Shown here: positions 1 through 11,700 of the stretch, one piece after another
Layout of the letters: each line of letters starts with the position of its first letter
Numbering within the stretch: position 1 is the stretch's first letter
Source: Zhengitettix transpicula
Lineage: Eukaryota > Arthropoda > Insecta > Orthoptera > Tetrigidae
Length of the DNA: 64,000 nucleotides
Assembly: GCA_037074705.1 (NCBI GenBank)
Contig: CM073593.1
Location: forward strand, 23,086,001-23,150,000
Direction of reading: 5' to 3'
Program-made: the position numbers and the translations under genes
Notes under the pieces: model-generated
Database searches by the model: none
What the model saw: the letters and a program-made list of their open reading frames with translations, nothing else
Told to the model about the DNA's origin: nothing

Positions 1-539
1 ATATCCAATGACAATCTTCAGTCAATTTTTTTTAAAATTTTGTGTAAAATTGGTTAAAGCTGTCCACAGAAATTTCTTTTAAGATGTTGTTGTTCAACTG
101 TGGAAGATGTAAGTAAGTATTTTTATACAATATGGGAAATCGTCAATAATTAATAACTAATATATAAAGAAACAATGTTAAAATATGTATAGGAAATTAA
201 GGGAGCCTATTTTACATCATTCTAATATAAAGAAAACTACAAATCGATATTTAAAAACTAATAATATAATTAGAATTCACTTAAATCGTATATTGCTTTC
301 TAAGGAAAATTTTTTTCCCTTTAATTTGTTTAATGGTTTTGGGTAATTTGCTGAAAAACAATGAGCCTTTTTACTAGAGGGTCATTATCCGTTTTTCTAA
401 AATATTTGTTCTGACTCTGTAATAGTTAATGTTTTCCCCTTAGGTACATTGTGTACAGGAAAGTCCTAATAATTTCATAATAGTTGGATAGACTTGTTAA
501 TGTAAAGTGAGTATACAGTCAGAATATTGTATTTATTTT
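1..539. other. AT-rich stretch, nothing recognised
   Basis: No reading frame, RNA gene or repeat was recognised here. The sequence is A+T rich and looks like ordinary intergenic DNA. Confidence 0.5.
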
Positions 540-1105
540 TTAAGTTTGGCTTACAGGAACGACGCAGCTTCATTCAATAAATAAACCTTAAAGCCTTTTT
601 CTGAATGTATTTGGCAGCAGAACAGCTCCATATCTCTCTGTGAATATATGGCATAGTATATGTTTAGTAAGAAGAGCCGTTGACAACCTCTTCAAGATAT
701 GATTCCAGTTTATTTTTTTTTACAAACAGCGATGTGGAGGACCAGAGACTTTAGGTAGCACAAAGAGTTTAGAAAGCAAAGAATATTGTGAGTTGTAAAT
801 TTTGGACGAGACGACAATGAGGGACTTTCGATTGTCGTACGTGATGAACGTGTACAACCTGTGAGAGTAAAAATAAATAGACGTTGTTGCAACGAGAACT
901 TGTATTTGATCCACGACAAACATCTATTTGAACATCTCAGGACGTATCTTGATCCACATGAATGCGAAGGAATGACAAAGTTAGTCCTATCATGGTAAAT
1001 GGGTATAAAGCTGAAGGATAGTAAGTTAGTTTTTGAAACATTTACTTGAAGGCCATTTGCATGTAAATAATTCGTGACAGTATTAAAGGTTATTGTGAAG
1101 TACAA
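540..1105 (-). mobile_element. LINE reverse-transcriptase C-terminal fragment, decayed
   Basis: Read on the minus strand, about 130 codons begin with residues typical of the stretch just after the catalytic YADD box of jockey/CR1-type reverse transcriptases (an NYLHANGLQVNVSKTNLLSF-like segment). The later residues only resemble the family after changing frame, so frameshifts are present. No catalytic box is left and the fragment cannot be active. The intact-looking equivalent in this window is the LINE at 54.8-57.8 kb, which has [18 protein letters not shown] at the same place. The family assignment is by eye and could be wrong in detail. Confidence 0.5.
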
Positions 1106-2224
1106 AGATTCACAGCAATATTTTGAACGAAAAATAGAAAATATACAAGTAGAAGCTTTCTTTAAGATTGAGTTCAGGCACGAGTTCGTAGGTAAAAATA
1201 CAATAAAAACTCAACGAAGAGCAGCATTTGCCCATCGTTGTTTGTAAGGAATCAATGTTCCCCCCTAACAGCTCTTTTCTGAAGAATAAAAGTGATCTCT
1301 GTCCCTGAAGAGTGACACCCAAAAAGTTCACTAAGGAGCGAAAGTATGCAAACTAAACTACATTTTCTGGTATTCATTCACTTTGATATTATTCTAGCTT
1401 AATCTGGTTGTTTCAAGAGTATTAATGACACTGTCCATGGCTCTAAATTCAAAATTGTATTTTACCTGTTAACTATCAGTAGTCCCAAAATCGTGGACCA
1501 AACGTATTTCAAACGAGTTTTTTGGTTTAATAAATGTTTCTGACATATTGACTGTATTTCTAATTTATTTATTAAAAGATAATTGTCAGGTTATATTAAA
1601 TATTACATTATTGAAGTCAGATAAATGTATATTTCAATATTATTTCCTACAGGTTGACTGTCTATTGTTTTCAATTGCCCTCAAGGTTTTCTCAACGTGC
1701 TAGTTGACACAGTAATTGAACGCTGACGCTTTACATGTCCTTGAAACTTTGTTGTTAGTTATATAAGTACAATGGGCATTCAATGTTCTTTATCAGCGCC
1801 ATTAACCCGAGCCTCAAACTTCTGCTAGAAAACTATTTCAACCGTTTTGCAAAAAAAAAAATTGTAAGCAACGGTTTCCGTCTAAAATGGCTTCAGATAT
1901 CCCTCCCGTTATCGTAATTTCGATGCTTGTATAACTCCGATAACTTTTCCAATTACGTTTTTCTCTATAGGTCAAGAACCATCAGTGCCGTTCATGTTAC
2001 ATGTCTTGAAAGCGTGAAATAAATAATTATAAAAAATACCATATGGCTATACAAAATAACTTTTTTAATTAATTTCTTTTTATACTGTACTAACATTATT
2101 TTGGTGATTTATTTGTTGAATTGAAAGCCTGATTTTTTTCTAGTATTTTCATTTCCCTTTATTGATATGTTATGGCACTAAATAACTAAGCGTTCTGGCT
2201 AACGTCATGGCCTTGGTCTGTAAA
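1106..2224. other. Intergenic, nothing recognised
   Basis: AT-rich with short homopolymer runs. No coding frame or repeat was recognised on either strand. Confidence 0.4.
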
Positions 2225-2680
2225 TTTACTTATCCCCCTTGCCCAGTCTTTTAACTTCTTCCTTCTTCACCCCATTTCTTCCGCCAACTCGTCTAGCAGC
2301 TGCAGTTCTACTTCTTCAACGACTCGGAACTCCATCCATGTGTTCTACGATGATGTCGTGTATGAACAATTTCTCCTTATAGGATGTGTTCGGTCCAGTT
2401 TGCTGTTCTCTTAAAAACACTTTTCAAGATGGATGTTTTCTCATTTACTCTTCATTTTACAATTTATGCCCACATTATTTTTTAAATGATCCTTAAAGTC
2501 CATCTTTCAAAACATTCCAAGGTAATTTTCCTTCCTCATTCTTAATGTCCATGTTTCTGAGACATACAAAGCACTGCTCAAGCACTTTACCAGGTTCTTC
2601 CTCAATTCTAAATTCTATTTTCTTGTCAATAGGGCTCTTTTCTTGCTGCCTTGGTCATTGCAATACATGACCTAATTTCA
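2225..2680 (-). mobile_element. RTE-type LINE 3' fragment, decayed
   Basis: The minus strand, read across frames, gives pieces characteristic of the C-terminus of RTE-like insect LINEs: IAMTKAARK, LELRKNLVKCL, ALYVSETWTLR, then a WIGHILRRN-like block and a basic tail (EVELQLLDELAEEMG). The order is that of the family, but stops and frameshifts interrupt it, so this is a dead 5'-truncated copy. No endonuclease or catalytic RT motifs are present. Confidence 0.6.
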
Positions 2681-3690
2681 TTTGCTTTAGCTAGAAGATT
2701 GCTCTAACACATAACAATGATGTTTGAGAGAGTAATTGAGTTCGTTCTATAACCAGTTACATTCATATGATTCTCAATAGACATTCCATTATTTGATTTA
2801 AAGCTAAATATTTATATATTATGTAGCTCCAAAGAATTTATCATGTACTAAAGTGAAGAGATATCCTCACTGACAATTTTTCGAGTACAAACTCATTTTA
2901 TTTTATGCATATTAATAATGGTTGATCATTGGGGTTAGGCAATCTATTTTATTCAATAATAACGTCCCATCAAATTAGGTGTTATGTAACTCATATATAT
3001 TTATATATCTGTCGTGTTTTTATGGGACATAGAGAGAGAGAAACATCGGCATATTTGCCATCCATTATGATTATGGATGATTTTATGACACATGAAAAAC
3101 CATTTACATGTACGTTGTGCAGTTCACCCTATCGGTAATGCTCTTTCTGGATAAAAACGGATACTTTTATCTCCAAAGTGAGATAATGTCAACTGCTGAC
3201 AGGCGAGAATAACGAATAATAAGAACCAAACAGCCGGAAACAATGTGACTTACAGCGGCTCCAACAATGAAATTTTCAGCAAGAAAAGTGAAACGTGAAT
3301 TATGCTATTTATTTGCGTGTTACAGGACTGTCCTGTGCCATAAATATTTGAACTACATGCGAGTAATGTTTTCAACATTTCAGTTAAGTATTCGTAATCA
3401 ATTAATATGGTGAATACATGAAGGTTGGTCAGGACATACACGATTTACGTAGAGCAAGGGTCAGATCCTGAACTTACTGACGTTTTATTTACCTTGACTT
3501 CCCTATGCTATTCCAACTTAACCTTAACTACTTTGTCTTCATATTCGTATTTCAGTCCCACTACACACAAATAATCAGTTGTCTTTTTTTAAAAATTGCT
3601 GTGAACCGTAGCACGATCTCGTAAATCTTTTAAAAGACGTAGTTTTATATTTGCATATCCCTATATAATTATGTTTTGTACCATATATAT
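2681..3690. other. Intergenic, nothing recognised
   Basis: A+T-rich sequence between a LINE fragment and solo LTR B1. No supported gene was found. It ends in an ATATAT run (3685-3690) that forms the target duplication of the LTR. Confidence 0.4.
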
Positions 3691-4766
3691 TGTAGTATAT
3701 ACAAAATTAAATAACTTTAAATATGATTAGCTTCACGTTGAGATGCCAATTTTGTAGTAAATTCAAAATAATAAACAATTAAATACAACAGTGACCCACG
3801 TTGGTGAAGCCAATTTGTAATAAACACAAATGAAAGACAAGTTAAATTGAAACATAATCAAAATGTGCCACACGTTAAGGCGACAATTTGTAACATTCTC
3901 AAATAATAAAGAATTATAATAACAGTTAGCCCGCGTTAATGCAACACTTTAACCTTTAAATGAAATGATATTTAATAAATCAGAAATTTTAACTGAACAA
4001 ACACATTAATTTATTACTCTCACAAAGATTTAAATTTACAAATAGTTATCCATTTACAATCAAAATTTGACTCTCTCTCTCTCAGGGTCTTCACTAGACC
4101 TTTAAATAAAGAAATCTATTTGTGTACAATTGAATTTTTATAAAACAATTCTCAACTTCAAAATATTTTTACAGTGCAATATAAAATATTAACGATATTC
4201 AAAAACCCGAAATCTGACGATTTATCTTTAATTAATGGTTTAAAATAATAATTTGATGGATATATGACTTACAGTTCTCTGGTACCAGGACAATTTTAAC
4301 TCGTTCAGAAACACACTTTTCCTTATAAAACAGGCCATTATTTTCACTGACTCTACACATCACTGTTGGTTTAAAAAGTGTTGGCTACATCTCGACGACG
4401 ACTTATTCTGCAATAATTCACCAACTTTATTCAGCAACGATTCCCCCACGGAGACTTTACACAGTTATATTTTGACAAAACTGGTATACACTGCAATACC
4501 TCGATGAATGCTACACACTGCTTTAATCCAACAACTTTATTTTACAATACTTTGACGACGTCTGGTCTCTTTATAAAACAACCGCTTTCCGCTGTACTTC
4601 ATCGCCGACTTTACTTACATGTTCCATTCTGCGCGTCAACAATCCTATAATACTTTATGTTATATTATTGTCCATTCTTGTGTGTAATTTGTGTGTTTTG
4701 CCGCTAACAATTCAAGTCCAAATTTTATTTTAATTATTAATTACTAATTGCCATTTAATTACCGCA
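3691..4766 (-). mobile_element. Solo LTR of repeat family B, copy 1
   Basis: A 1,076-bp block starts TGTAG and ends CCGCA. It is flanked on both sides by ATATAT (3685-3690 and 4767-4772), as expected for an LTR (TG...CA) with a short target duplication. It shares ordered blocks with copies at 14343-15499 and 16632-17518: an AGGGTCT...ACT...AAATAAAGAA stretch near 4084, GAAATCTGACGAT near 4206, and an ACAGGCCATTAT box near 4331. Its left end contains four units of about 60-75 bp, each with CACGTTGG-like plus GCCAATTTGTA-like sequence (3734, 3795, 3871, 3930). On the minus strand this reads as an LTR end followed by a primer-binding-site-like sequence, which sets the orientation. No internal coding region remains. 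Confidence 0.65.
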
Positions 4767-4989
4767 ATATATTGTAATAAGGGATTTTAATCATTTATAC
4801 TATTTGTCTTGTCGTGGGAATGTTGGAGATAACATTTTTCACACGGCCGGTCTTTAGGACCAAGTTTACGCCAACAGGAAGTGGGTTTGCGAGGGACGCC
4901 TTGTCAGGTCATTTTCTGACCGTAGTGGTGAACGTGCTAGGACTATATATATATATATATATATACATATATATATAGTTTTAATAATT
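4767..4989. repeat. Spacer with AT microsatellite
   Basis: An (AT)n tract with one C interruption lies at 4944-4977. The rest of the spacer between LTR B1 and repeat A1 holds nothing recognisable. Confidence 0.7.
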
Positions 4990-5714
4990 AAATTAATGAA
5001 AACGCTTTATGTACAAACATGGATTAGATCATTGCGTTTAAATATAGCAAAGGAAGCAATAAATAATCTTAAGGAAATTCCTATAATTTAAATATGACTT
5101 AGTTCAGCCAAACAATCCGTTATCTCTACTCATGGTGTTGTGGGTCATTAAATGAATCTGCGATTTCTGCTCTGGCCAAGATAGACATTGATGCGTAATT
5201 ACTTGCTGAATTTTGTACATTTTCTGATAAAGCCGAATTGACGAGTAGGTAGCTGGGTGGCGTTGTCGTGTCACCAGCAGAAGTGCGGCTATGATATCAA
5301 CCTTAGAGGAAAGTGCGAATATACTCCGTTGTTACCTGAGATTCTCCATAGCGTTTCTCTTCGGATCTCTGTCCCTCTTCCTCTCAAAAGCGAACCAGTA
5401 AACTGAGTTTCCATACAATATTTTAAAGTTATGCCAAACCACTGTCGTCTCGCATGAGTTGATGAGTAGGAAGCATCGCTACCTTTACTGGGATACAGCT
5501 ATCTTCCAGGTAGTTCATGGAATTAATAAATATTCCAAGAGAATACTCTTTTTTTTTAAATTTCATCCATGTCTAGTTGTTATTTATTTTGTCTGCTTTT
5601 ATTCACTTCGTAATAGTATTACACCCTTATGCTTCTTTTACTTCATTAGTAATCCTTTCCCGTACCTAGCTATCAGAAATGATTTCAAACGAGGTCGTAA
5701 CAGTTGGGCCTCAT
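4990..5714 (+). repeat. Dispersed repeat A, copy 1
   Basis: This stretch matches, in reverse complement and at high identity, the blocks 14156-14342 and 15500-15888. Shared landmarks include the CTCATGGTGTTGTGGGTCAT box near 5130, the GACGAGTAGGTAGCTG box near 5242 and the TCTTCCAGGTAGTTCAT box near 5503. Copy 1 keeps about 140 bp (5255-5397) that copy 2 lacks. It has no insertion where copy 2 is split by LTR B2, so it gives the paralogous empty site. No function or class was recognised; a 114-codon frame at 5459-5803 straddles its end and shows no protein-like character. Confidence 0.75.
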
Positions 5715-6964
5715 ATTTCTCTGCATTGACATTGTTCCGTTTATTCGTTCTTTTACATTCTTCATTCCTTTGTAAACTTTGTTCTTGTAGACGGTTCGTG
5801 TAAATTGGAATATCCATAAGGTCTTCTCTATTTTTTCAGAGAGTGGCTGTCATTTTTTTCATTTCCATTAAAAGCATCTTAACCTGTGAGAATGATCTTC
5901 AGCTCAAATGCACATCGATTTAAATCGTGAATGTCCGACACGAGTTGAAGATATTCGTAGAATTTTGCAAGGTTTTCGTTTCTTCTGTCGCTCAACAATT
6001 CTTTGTATGCAAATCAATTATTGTGAAAAATAAAATCTTCTCAAAACTCTGTAGAATTTTTTAACAAATTATCGTGTTTGTTATCGGTCGTCTGACAGGT
6101 TCGATACGGTTTTTCAGTTTTTCTCTTGACCCTTTTACCTGAGTACTTACTGCATGTCTCATCGTATATATTTGATTGTTTTTACTTTAAACATATCGTT
6201 ATATTTCATAATATCCTGATACTAAATAATGCACAACTCTGGTTGTTATCCGAACACTATAAATACTATTGTAGGTAGGTCATCATAACCTTGATTACTT
6301 CATTTTTTAAGGTAAGTTTAAGTCCAGCCTAATCTTTGTTTCCGTTTCCCTATAGAAAATACAACTGAGGAAGATTTTTTTTGGAAACGATGTATTCTGC
6401 AACAGTGATAAAACTAAACTCAGACGTTAAAAAAGTAAAAATCAAACATAATTAATAAAGTGTCTGTGTTAAAAGTATACTAATTATTTATGTTATAAAT
6501 GCGCGAACGTAAAAAACAATATAATGCAAGATCCTGTTCCAAGGACCACATACGACAGCTACGTACAGGTTCCCGCGTTTTCTACCTCTGCCTGTGTTTT
6601 TCAGTAGGTGGTTGGTACGCCTCACACAAAAAAAATGTAAACTACATTCTCCCCTACACAAAATCGATCAGGTATTAACCGATGGACTGTACAACAATAT
6701 GCGAACTTATTAGAAACACCTGTCAGGTGTATCCAAAGACATATATAAACAACATAGACTGGACAAGTCGCCGCCATATTTGAAGCAAATTGAAAACTCA
6801 GCCGCCATGGTTTATACTGTCTGCTAGCCTTTACTATGCCGCACAAATGACCTAAAACTAAATCTCTACGGACAATATATTTTAAGGTTTAAGAAAATAT
6901 AACACATTTAAGGCATAGAAAAATTTATTGACCTTTAAATAATATCAGTTTTGTATACAGTTGC
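5715..6964. other. Intergenic, nothing recognised
   Basis: No gene was recognised. GCCGCCAT boxes occur near 6772 and 6803. The 3' end of the P-like element is expected here, but I could not define its terminal repeat. Confidence 0.35.
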
Positions 6965-8160
6965 CTAATATTGCGTCCTACTTTCATCCTTTGCTTTTTC
7001 TTTACACATATGACGAAAATTGAAGTAATGTTTTAATAAAACCTTTATTAAAATTGCATAGTGATTTTCCTCACCAAATTCGGCCGAATCTATTAAATGG
7101 TCGAATTCACAAAATAAAATTTGTTTATGTCCCAACATCCGGAATATCTCCACACACAATTTTAATAATAAATTCTTCTTTCCTATTTGTGTTTCGTTAT
7201 TCCTCAATACTTTTTCAGCAAGTGTAAATAATTTCACAGCGTCTTTAGACGGGTTGATTAACTTGTCTTTAAAGTCCTTTATTTTAATCAATCCCGTTTT
7301 TCTTTGAGAGCGAGGAACAAGGAGAACCTCTAAACAATCTAAACACTGTAGTTTTTTTACCACCATCCGTACAACACTTCCTGAAATATATCCTACCACT
7401 ATTTCTGAATATAAAGTTAATCTCTCATATTCAGGGATGGAATCATGATCAAAATTGTGATCTGTACAAGATTTAAAATAATTTCTTTCAATTGGTACAA
7501 CCAGTGTCTCCAAAATTCCTCCCGTACTATTGGCACTTTTGGATGATTCTAGCAGCGTAAGCAAAGATTTCCTACATGCTACTCTGAACTGTAATGCATT
7601 TGGATTATTTCGACATCCCCCACATCTTCGTATGCAAGAAAAGGAGAGTTCTAAATGGTCTTGGCTCATTCTGCTACTTAATATAAATTTGAGAAATGGA
7701 GAATCGTTCCACACATACTTCTCGGTCAGTTGCCTCAAACTGAGAAGATCTAAAACAATCCCAAACACACCCATCTTCCTCCCTGACAAATATATTAAAC
7801 TCCCATCGTACAGCTTTAAATTCATAAAATACTGTACAGCTCTTTCTATTGTGTTGCATATTTTCACTCTATTACCTCTAAACACAGGAGTTTTTGTAAC
7901 CTTGTCCATAACATTGCACGAATTCAACAAATCAAATGCTTTATCTACCATTTTTATGAACTCAACCGTGCCCTCACAATTTACAAATTCAGACAAACCC
8001 AAGTCTCTACAAAAAAAATCATGGCGTCTGCTACAGAATTGATTAGTGTCTGGGCAGCCAATGCTACCTTCATTTTCTGTGCCTCATACTGAATCTGTAG
8101 CCTCGACATTCTATTTGCAACATGTAACCGTTCCTAGTCTACAGCGACACAACAGCACCT
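6965..8160 (-). pseudogene. P-element/THAP9-type transposase C-terminal half, broken
   Basis: A 345-codon minus-strand frame carries hallmarks of the C-terminal part of P-element and THAP9-like transposases: YLSGRKMGVFGIVLDLL, LSSRMSQDHLELSFSCIRRC, a GGCRNNPNALQF segment and a closing LKHYFNFRHMCK. Upstream, in a frame shifted by one at an eight-A run (8011-8018), the family motifs KVALAAQTLINSVADAM and ERLHVANRMS continue, followed by an in-frame TAG at 8134-8136. The THAP DNA-binding domain and the N-terminal catalytic part are absent; the sequence changes to another repeat near 8165. This is a 5'-truncated relic with at least one frameshift and one stop. The 345-codon piece is unusually open for a relic, so the element is not very old. 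It is the longest open frame in the window and is unrelated to its neighbour SORD. Confidence 0.85.
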
Positions 8161-8164
8161 CCAA

Positions 8165-8300
8165 AGCTTTTTTTTTGTCAAATGACGAGTGCAGTTGTGT
8201 CTCTCTAGGCTCTTCTTAGCACCTGAAGAAAGGAAAAGGATCCCAGAAACGTTGTTTTGTCTGCATTTGGCTATCTTTCTTCTTATTATTATTATGCTGA
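8165..8300 (+). repeat. Dispersed repeat D, copy 1 (Penelope-type terminal sequence)
   Basis: This holds a GTGCAGTTGTGTCTCTCTAG stretch, then CACCTGAAGAAAGG, GGATCCCAGAAACG and a short tail. The same order occurs at 25096-25169, and the first half occurs inverted at 28836-28890. The pairing of CTGAAGA (8223-8229) with GAAAC (8246-8250) resembles the conserved core of hammerhead motifs that occur in Penelope-like elements. Function is not shown. Confidence 0.55.
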
Positions 8301-8698
8301 TACTTGCTTAAAATACGATACTTATGCGTTTTCGAACTACGATTATTACAATTGTAGGCTGAACACACGCTTGGCATGATTTATAATAATAAACAATTTA
8401 TTTTAACACAAAAACTTTCACCATCAGTAGCATAACACAAATCGGGTTTTAGGTTAAGTGGACCGACTAAAAAATGGCGGTCAGTGTTGTTTGTTGCTGC
8501 TGTAACGCTGATATAGTCACTCTATTATGTTTATATATCTCTTTGGGTCCAAATGAGAAACTTGGATCGTAACTGCTTTGAGTGGAAGTAGTGGGGAATA
8601 TGGCGCCGCGCGCATGCGCTCGTCGAAACACTATTAAAGCGCCTGTATTTCTAAGCAGCTGTCAGAGTGAGAACCGCAGCCGCAACGAGTGTACAAAC
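8301..8698 (+). promoter_or_regulatory. SORD promoter and 5' leader
   Basis: The local base composition turns GC-rich just before the SORD start. GCGCATGCGC at 8610-8619 is a perfect palindrome matching the NRF-1 (erect wing in flies) site core, which is common in TATA-less metazoan promoters. The leader continues without a splice acceptor to the ATG at 8699. An in-frame ATG at 8600-8602 has no stop before 8699. The transcription start cannot be placed from sequence alone. Confidence 0.55.
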
Positions 8699-8758
8699 AT
8701 GGCGCAGGTCGAAGACAATCTCACCGCTGTCCTGTATAAGATCAACGACATGAGGCTG
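8699..8758 (+). CDS. SORD: SORD coding exon 1
   Basis: It encodes the first 20 residues, ending in NDMRL, with donor GTGAGT after a complete codon (phase 0). The sequence fits the first beta-hairpin of the family. Confidence 0.93.
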
Positions 8759-11700
8759 GTGAGTCTTCTATTGATCGCCGGATAGTAATGACCTCGACCC
8801 TGTGGACGTGCCATTTCCCGACCGATATTCGCGAACGTAAACAAAGAAATTATATTGTTGACGCCGACATGTGTACACTTCACTGGAACAATTAGCGGCA
8901 GTAACTTAAAAAACGTTTACCTTCTCCCAGACCATGTAATTCACATAACATATTTTTTTGTTTCATGATATATGGTACACTGCAACGGTGCTAAGCCATT
9001 ACAATCTTACATGGGGGGGGGGGGGGGCGAGCTTATATAATTTTCGTTTTACGTTTGAAACCCCTTATATCACAATGGTCTTAACTTGTTGTCAGTCTGA
9101 GGAATGAGGAAACCTTTTTTTTCAACGCCTGACCAAATACAATGAAGTCATTATAGAGTTGTACTGCATTCCCAATTCCCAGAACTACCCTGGAACACCG
9201 ACGAATCGATTTTTTATAATGGTGTCATTCAGAAATTTTCAGGTAGAGCAGGATAGGCATGTTTCTATATATTTTATCTTATTTAATTTTCTTTTCAGAA
9301 ATATTACTAAGATTTAGCTGATTCCTCTTACAGACGTGGTCGTTTTGACGAAAAAAACTTGTATTTCCCGAAAACCAGGTCATCCCCGTTTTTTTTGCCA
9401 TTTCTTCAAATATCAACACTTTCTTCTCAATTCCAGTTTAAGTAAAATAATTACAATAGTATTAATTGTAGTTGAGCTGTGTGACTATGTAGAATTATTT
9501 CTACTTGTGCTATCTTTAAAGATTCTACAGTTACTACAGGTTTCATCTTGGCATGTAGCCTCTTTGCATCTCACCGTAGCATCGTATTTGGCAGATTTTA
9601 TTTTTTTCGACGTCGTTGATCCACGATTTTATAATTTTAAGAGTATCAGTAATCCTCGCGGTAGGCACGTCCATTCCGGATTAAGCTGTACGTCTATTTT
9701 GTTCTTATTGGTGAAATTAAGAGCGTGTGGTGATGTAACTGAAGACAACCGAGTGCTCTGAACTAGTGGGACGTTTCACGTCCAGTTTCTGCAGTCAACT
9801 TTAGAAAAATACACTCATTTCGTCTTGAATTGTCTTACAAATAGATCACGAATGCCTCAGAAGTGCGATCAGCTCGATATCTGTTATTCAGTAATTTCAG
9901 TATTTAATGTTTCTTCTGAGAAGACTGATTGTGCTTCTTAATACGAGAATGTACATAAAGAAACTTTTACTATCTTTGCGTAAGAGACCTTCGAGTAAGT
10001 ACACTTTCTGAAGGTCTGTGGCGTCGATTTATGATAATTTCCTAAGCTTTTACTGTATGTGACAGTGTTCTCGAAATTCGAACCGGGTGAGAATACAGTA
10101 ATTTCACGTATTTTCGACAGCAGACATTGCAATCATTTTCCAGTTAGGATCGGTTGGAATACCAAGAACACTTTGTCAACTACATACACCGGGGAAACAT
10201 TCGTTCCATGATCTTGTACTGTATGTTTGAACTAATACTGATTCACAAATAATGTCCTCTTTTTCAGTTTAATTTTTAGGAAAAGCGAAAGGTATACGAA
10301 TGTTTATATTTCAAAAGATTAATTGTTTGCTATACAGTCTGCTATACAGCAGAATGGCTGCTCCAGTCTTGAGGGCGTTAGCTCAAACGGCGGTTTTCTT
10401 CCATTTCATGTGATTGGGAGTCATAAGTTCATTTGGTTGAGGCACTGATGTACAATAAAAGCTTAACCTCTTATATAGACAATAAAGGAGGCAAATTCAT
10501 TAGTAAAGTTTCCCAAAAAGTATGGGGAAACACGTCTGACCTACAAAATAATTTTTTTTGTCTAGTGTATTTGACAAATTTCCAAATTGAATTTATATGT
10601 TTCTCTGCTGAAATGATGACTTGCTGCCCGCAAAACAAATTTCTGAATAATTATTAGAATGTAATAGAGATATAGGGCAGGGGAACCTTGTAGGAGAGAT
10701 ACGAAGGGGCTACCTTTGGGGATGCCTTTTCCTCTCCGTTTTTGAACTAAGGTTCCCACAAGTCGAGGCACCTCGGCCTGTTCTGAGAGGTGTATGTTCC
10801 GGGGTCACAGGCCTTGGGCATATGGTAAGAGTTGTCCGCTATTCCCATTGGAATAGTCGGCCAGCTGCCTCCTAAACTGGTCGAGGCACGGAGAACGGAA
10901 TGCTGCGTCCACACCGCAAACTCCTCTCCCGCTATCGGAAGGGCGTGGGACAAGTACCCAATGCCCGACCTACCTGATGCAGGTTTTTCTAGGATTTTCC
11001 CTGCATTTCTTTAGGCGAATGCCAGGCAGGATCCTTAAAATATAGCCCGGGGGCCCTAGTTAACCCTTGGCTACCTTCCTCTACCCTTCCGCATCCCGCC
11101 TTTCAAATCCCTTCCTATGCTATTAAAGGGGAGTTGCCCAACGTGGATTAATCTCATGTAGCCTGTTGCCCTAAAAAAAATTATTAGAATATTATTTTTA
11201 TGAGCATAATTTGTTGCATCTATTCTCCTGGCCACAGTGCCTCTATAGTATTATCAAGTGCAGCTGAGTTGTCAGAGACTCTGGTATCCAGCGCCCCGGA
11301 TGACGAACACACTTGGATTTGTGTTATTTTAAAATTATTAATACATATTACTTATGTGTATAACGAATTTATTTTACAGTACATAATACATCCAATTTCT
11401 TAATGATTTGTTCACTGACATCGGTGCGTTTCACTGCACCGTCCATTTTTGTGTTTTACCAGTCGAATACCTGAGTATGTATCCTTGCAAAAGTTCTCCA
11501 AAGATTCCTTAGTTCTTTAATATTTTCCGCAACTATTTCATTCCGATATTTTATCTGTCCATTTCAACATATTTCTGCGGGACCCCATATCTGATTATTT
11601 TCCATCTCTACAAATTTGGTGGTTTTACAGACATCTTCACTGTAAATTCAATTTTAGAAAATACTCCCACGTTTGTTACACACTTGAACTGTGTGCTCTT

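Noticed and set aside
7530..8042. 170-codon + strand frame
   Set aside because: It is the antisense shadow of the P/THAP9-type transposase.
6846..8460. Possible terminal inverted repeats (TTTTAGGT) of the P-like element
   Set aside because: Only eight bases match and the context on both sides differs; chance is likely.
9336..9761. 141-codon + strand frame as a gene
   Set aside because: AT-driven composition, inside SORD intron 1, no motif and no splice logic.
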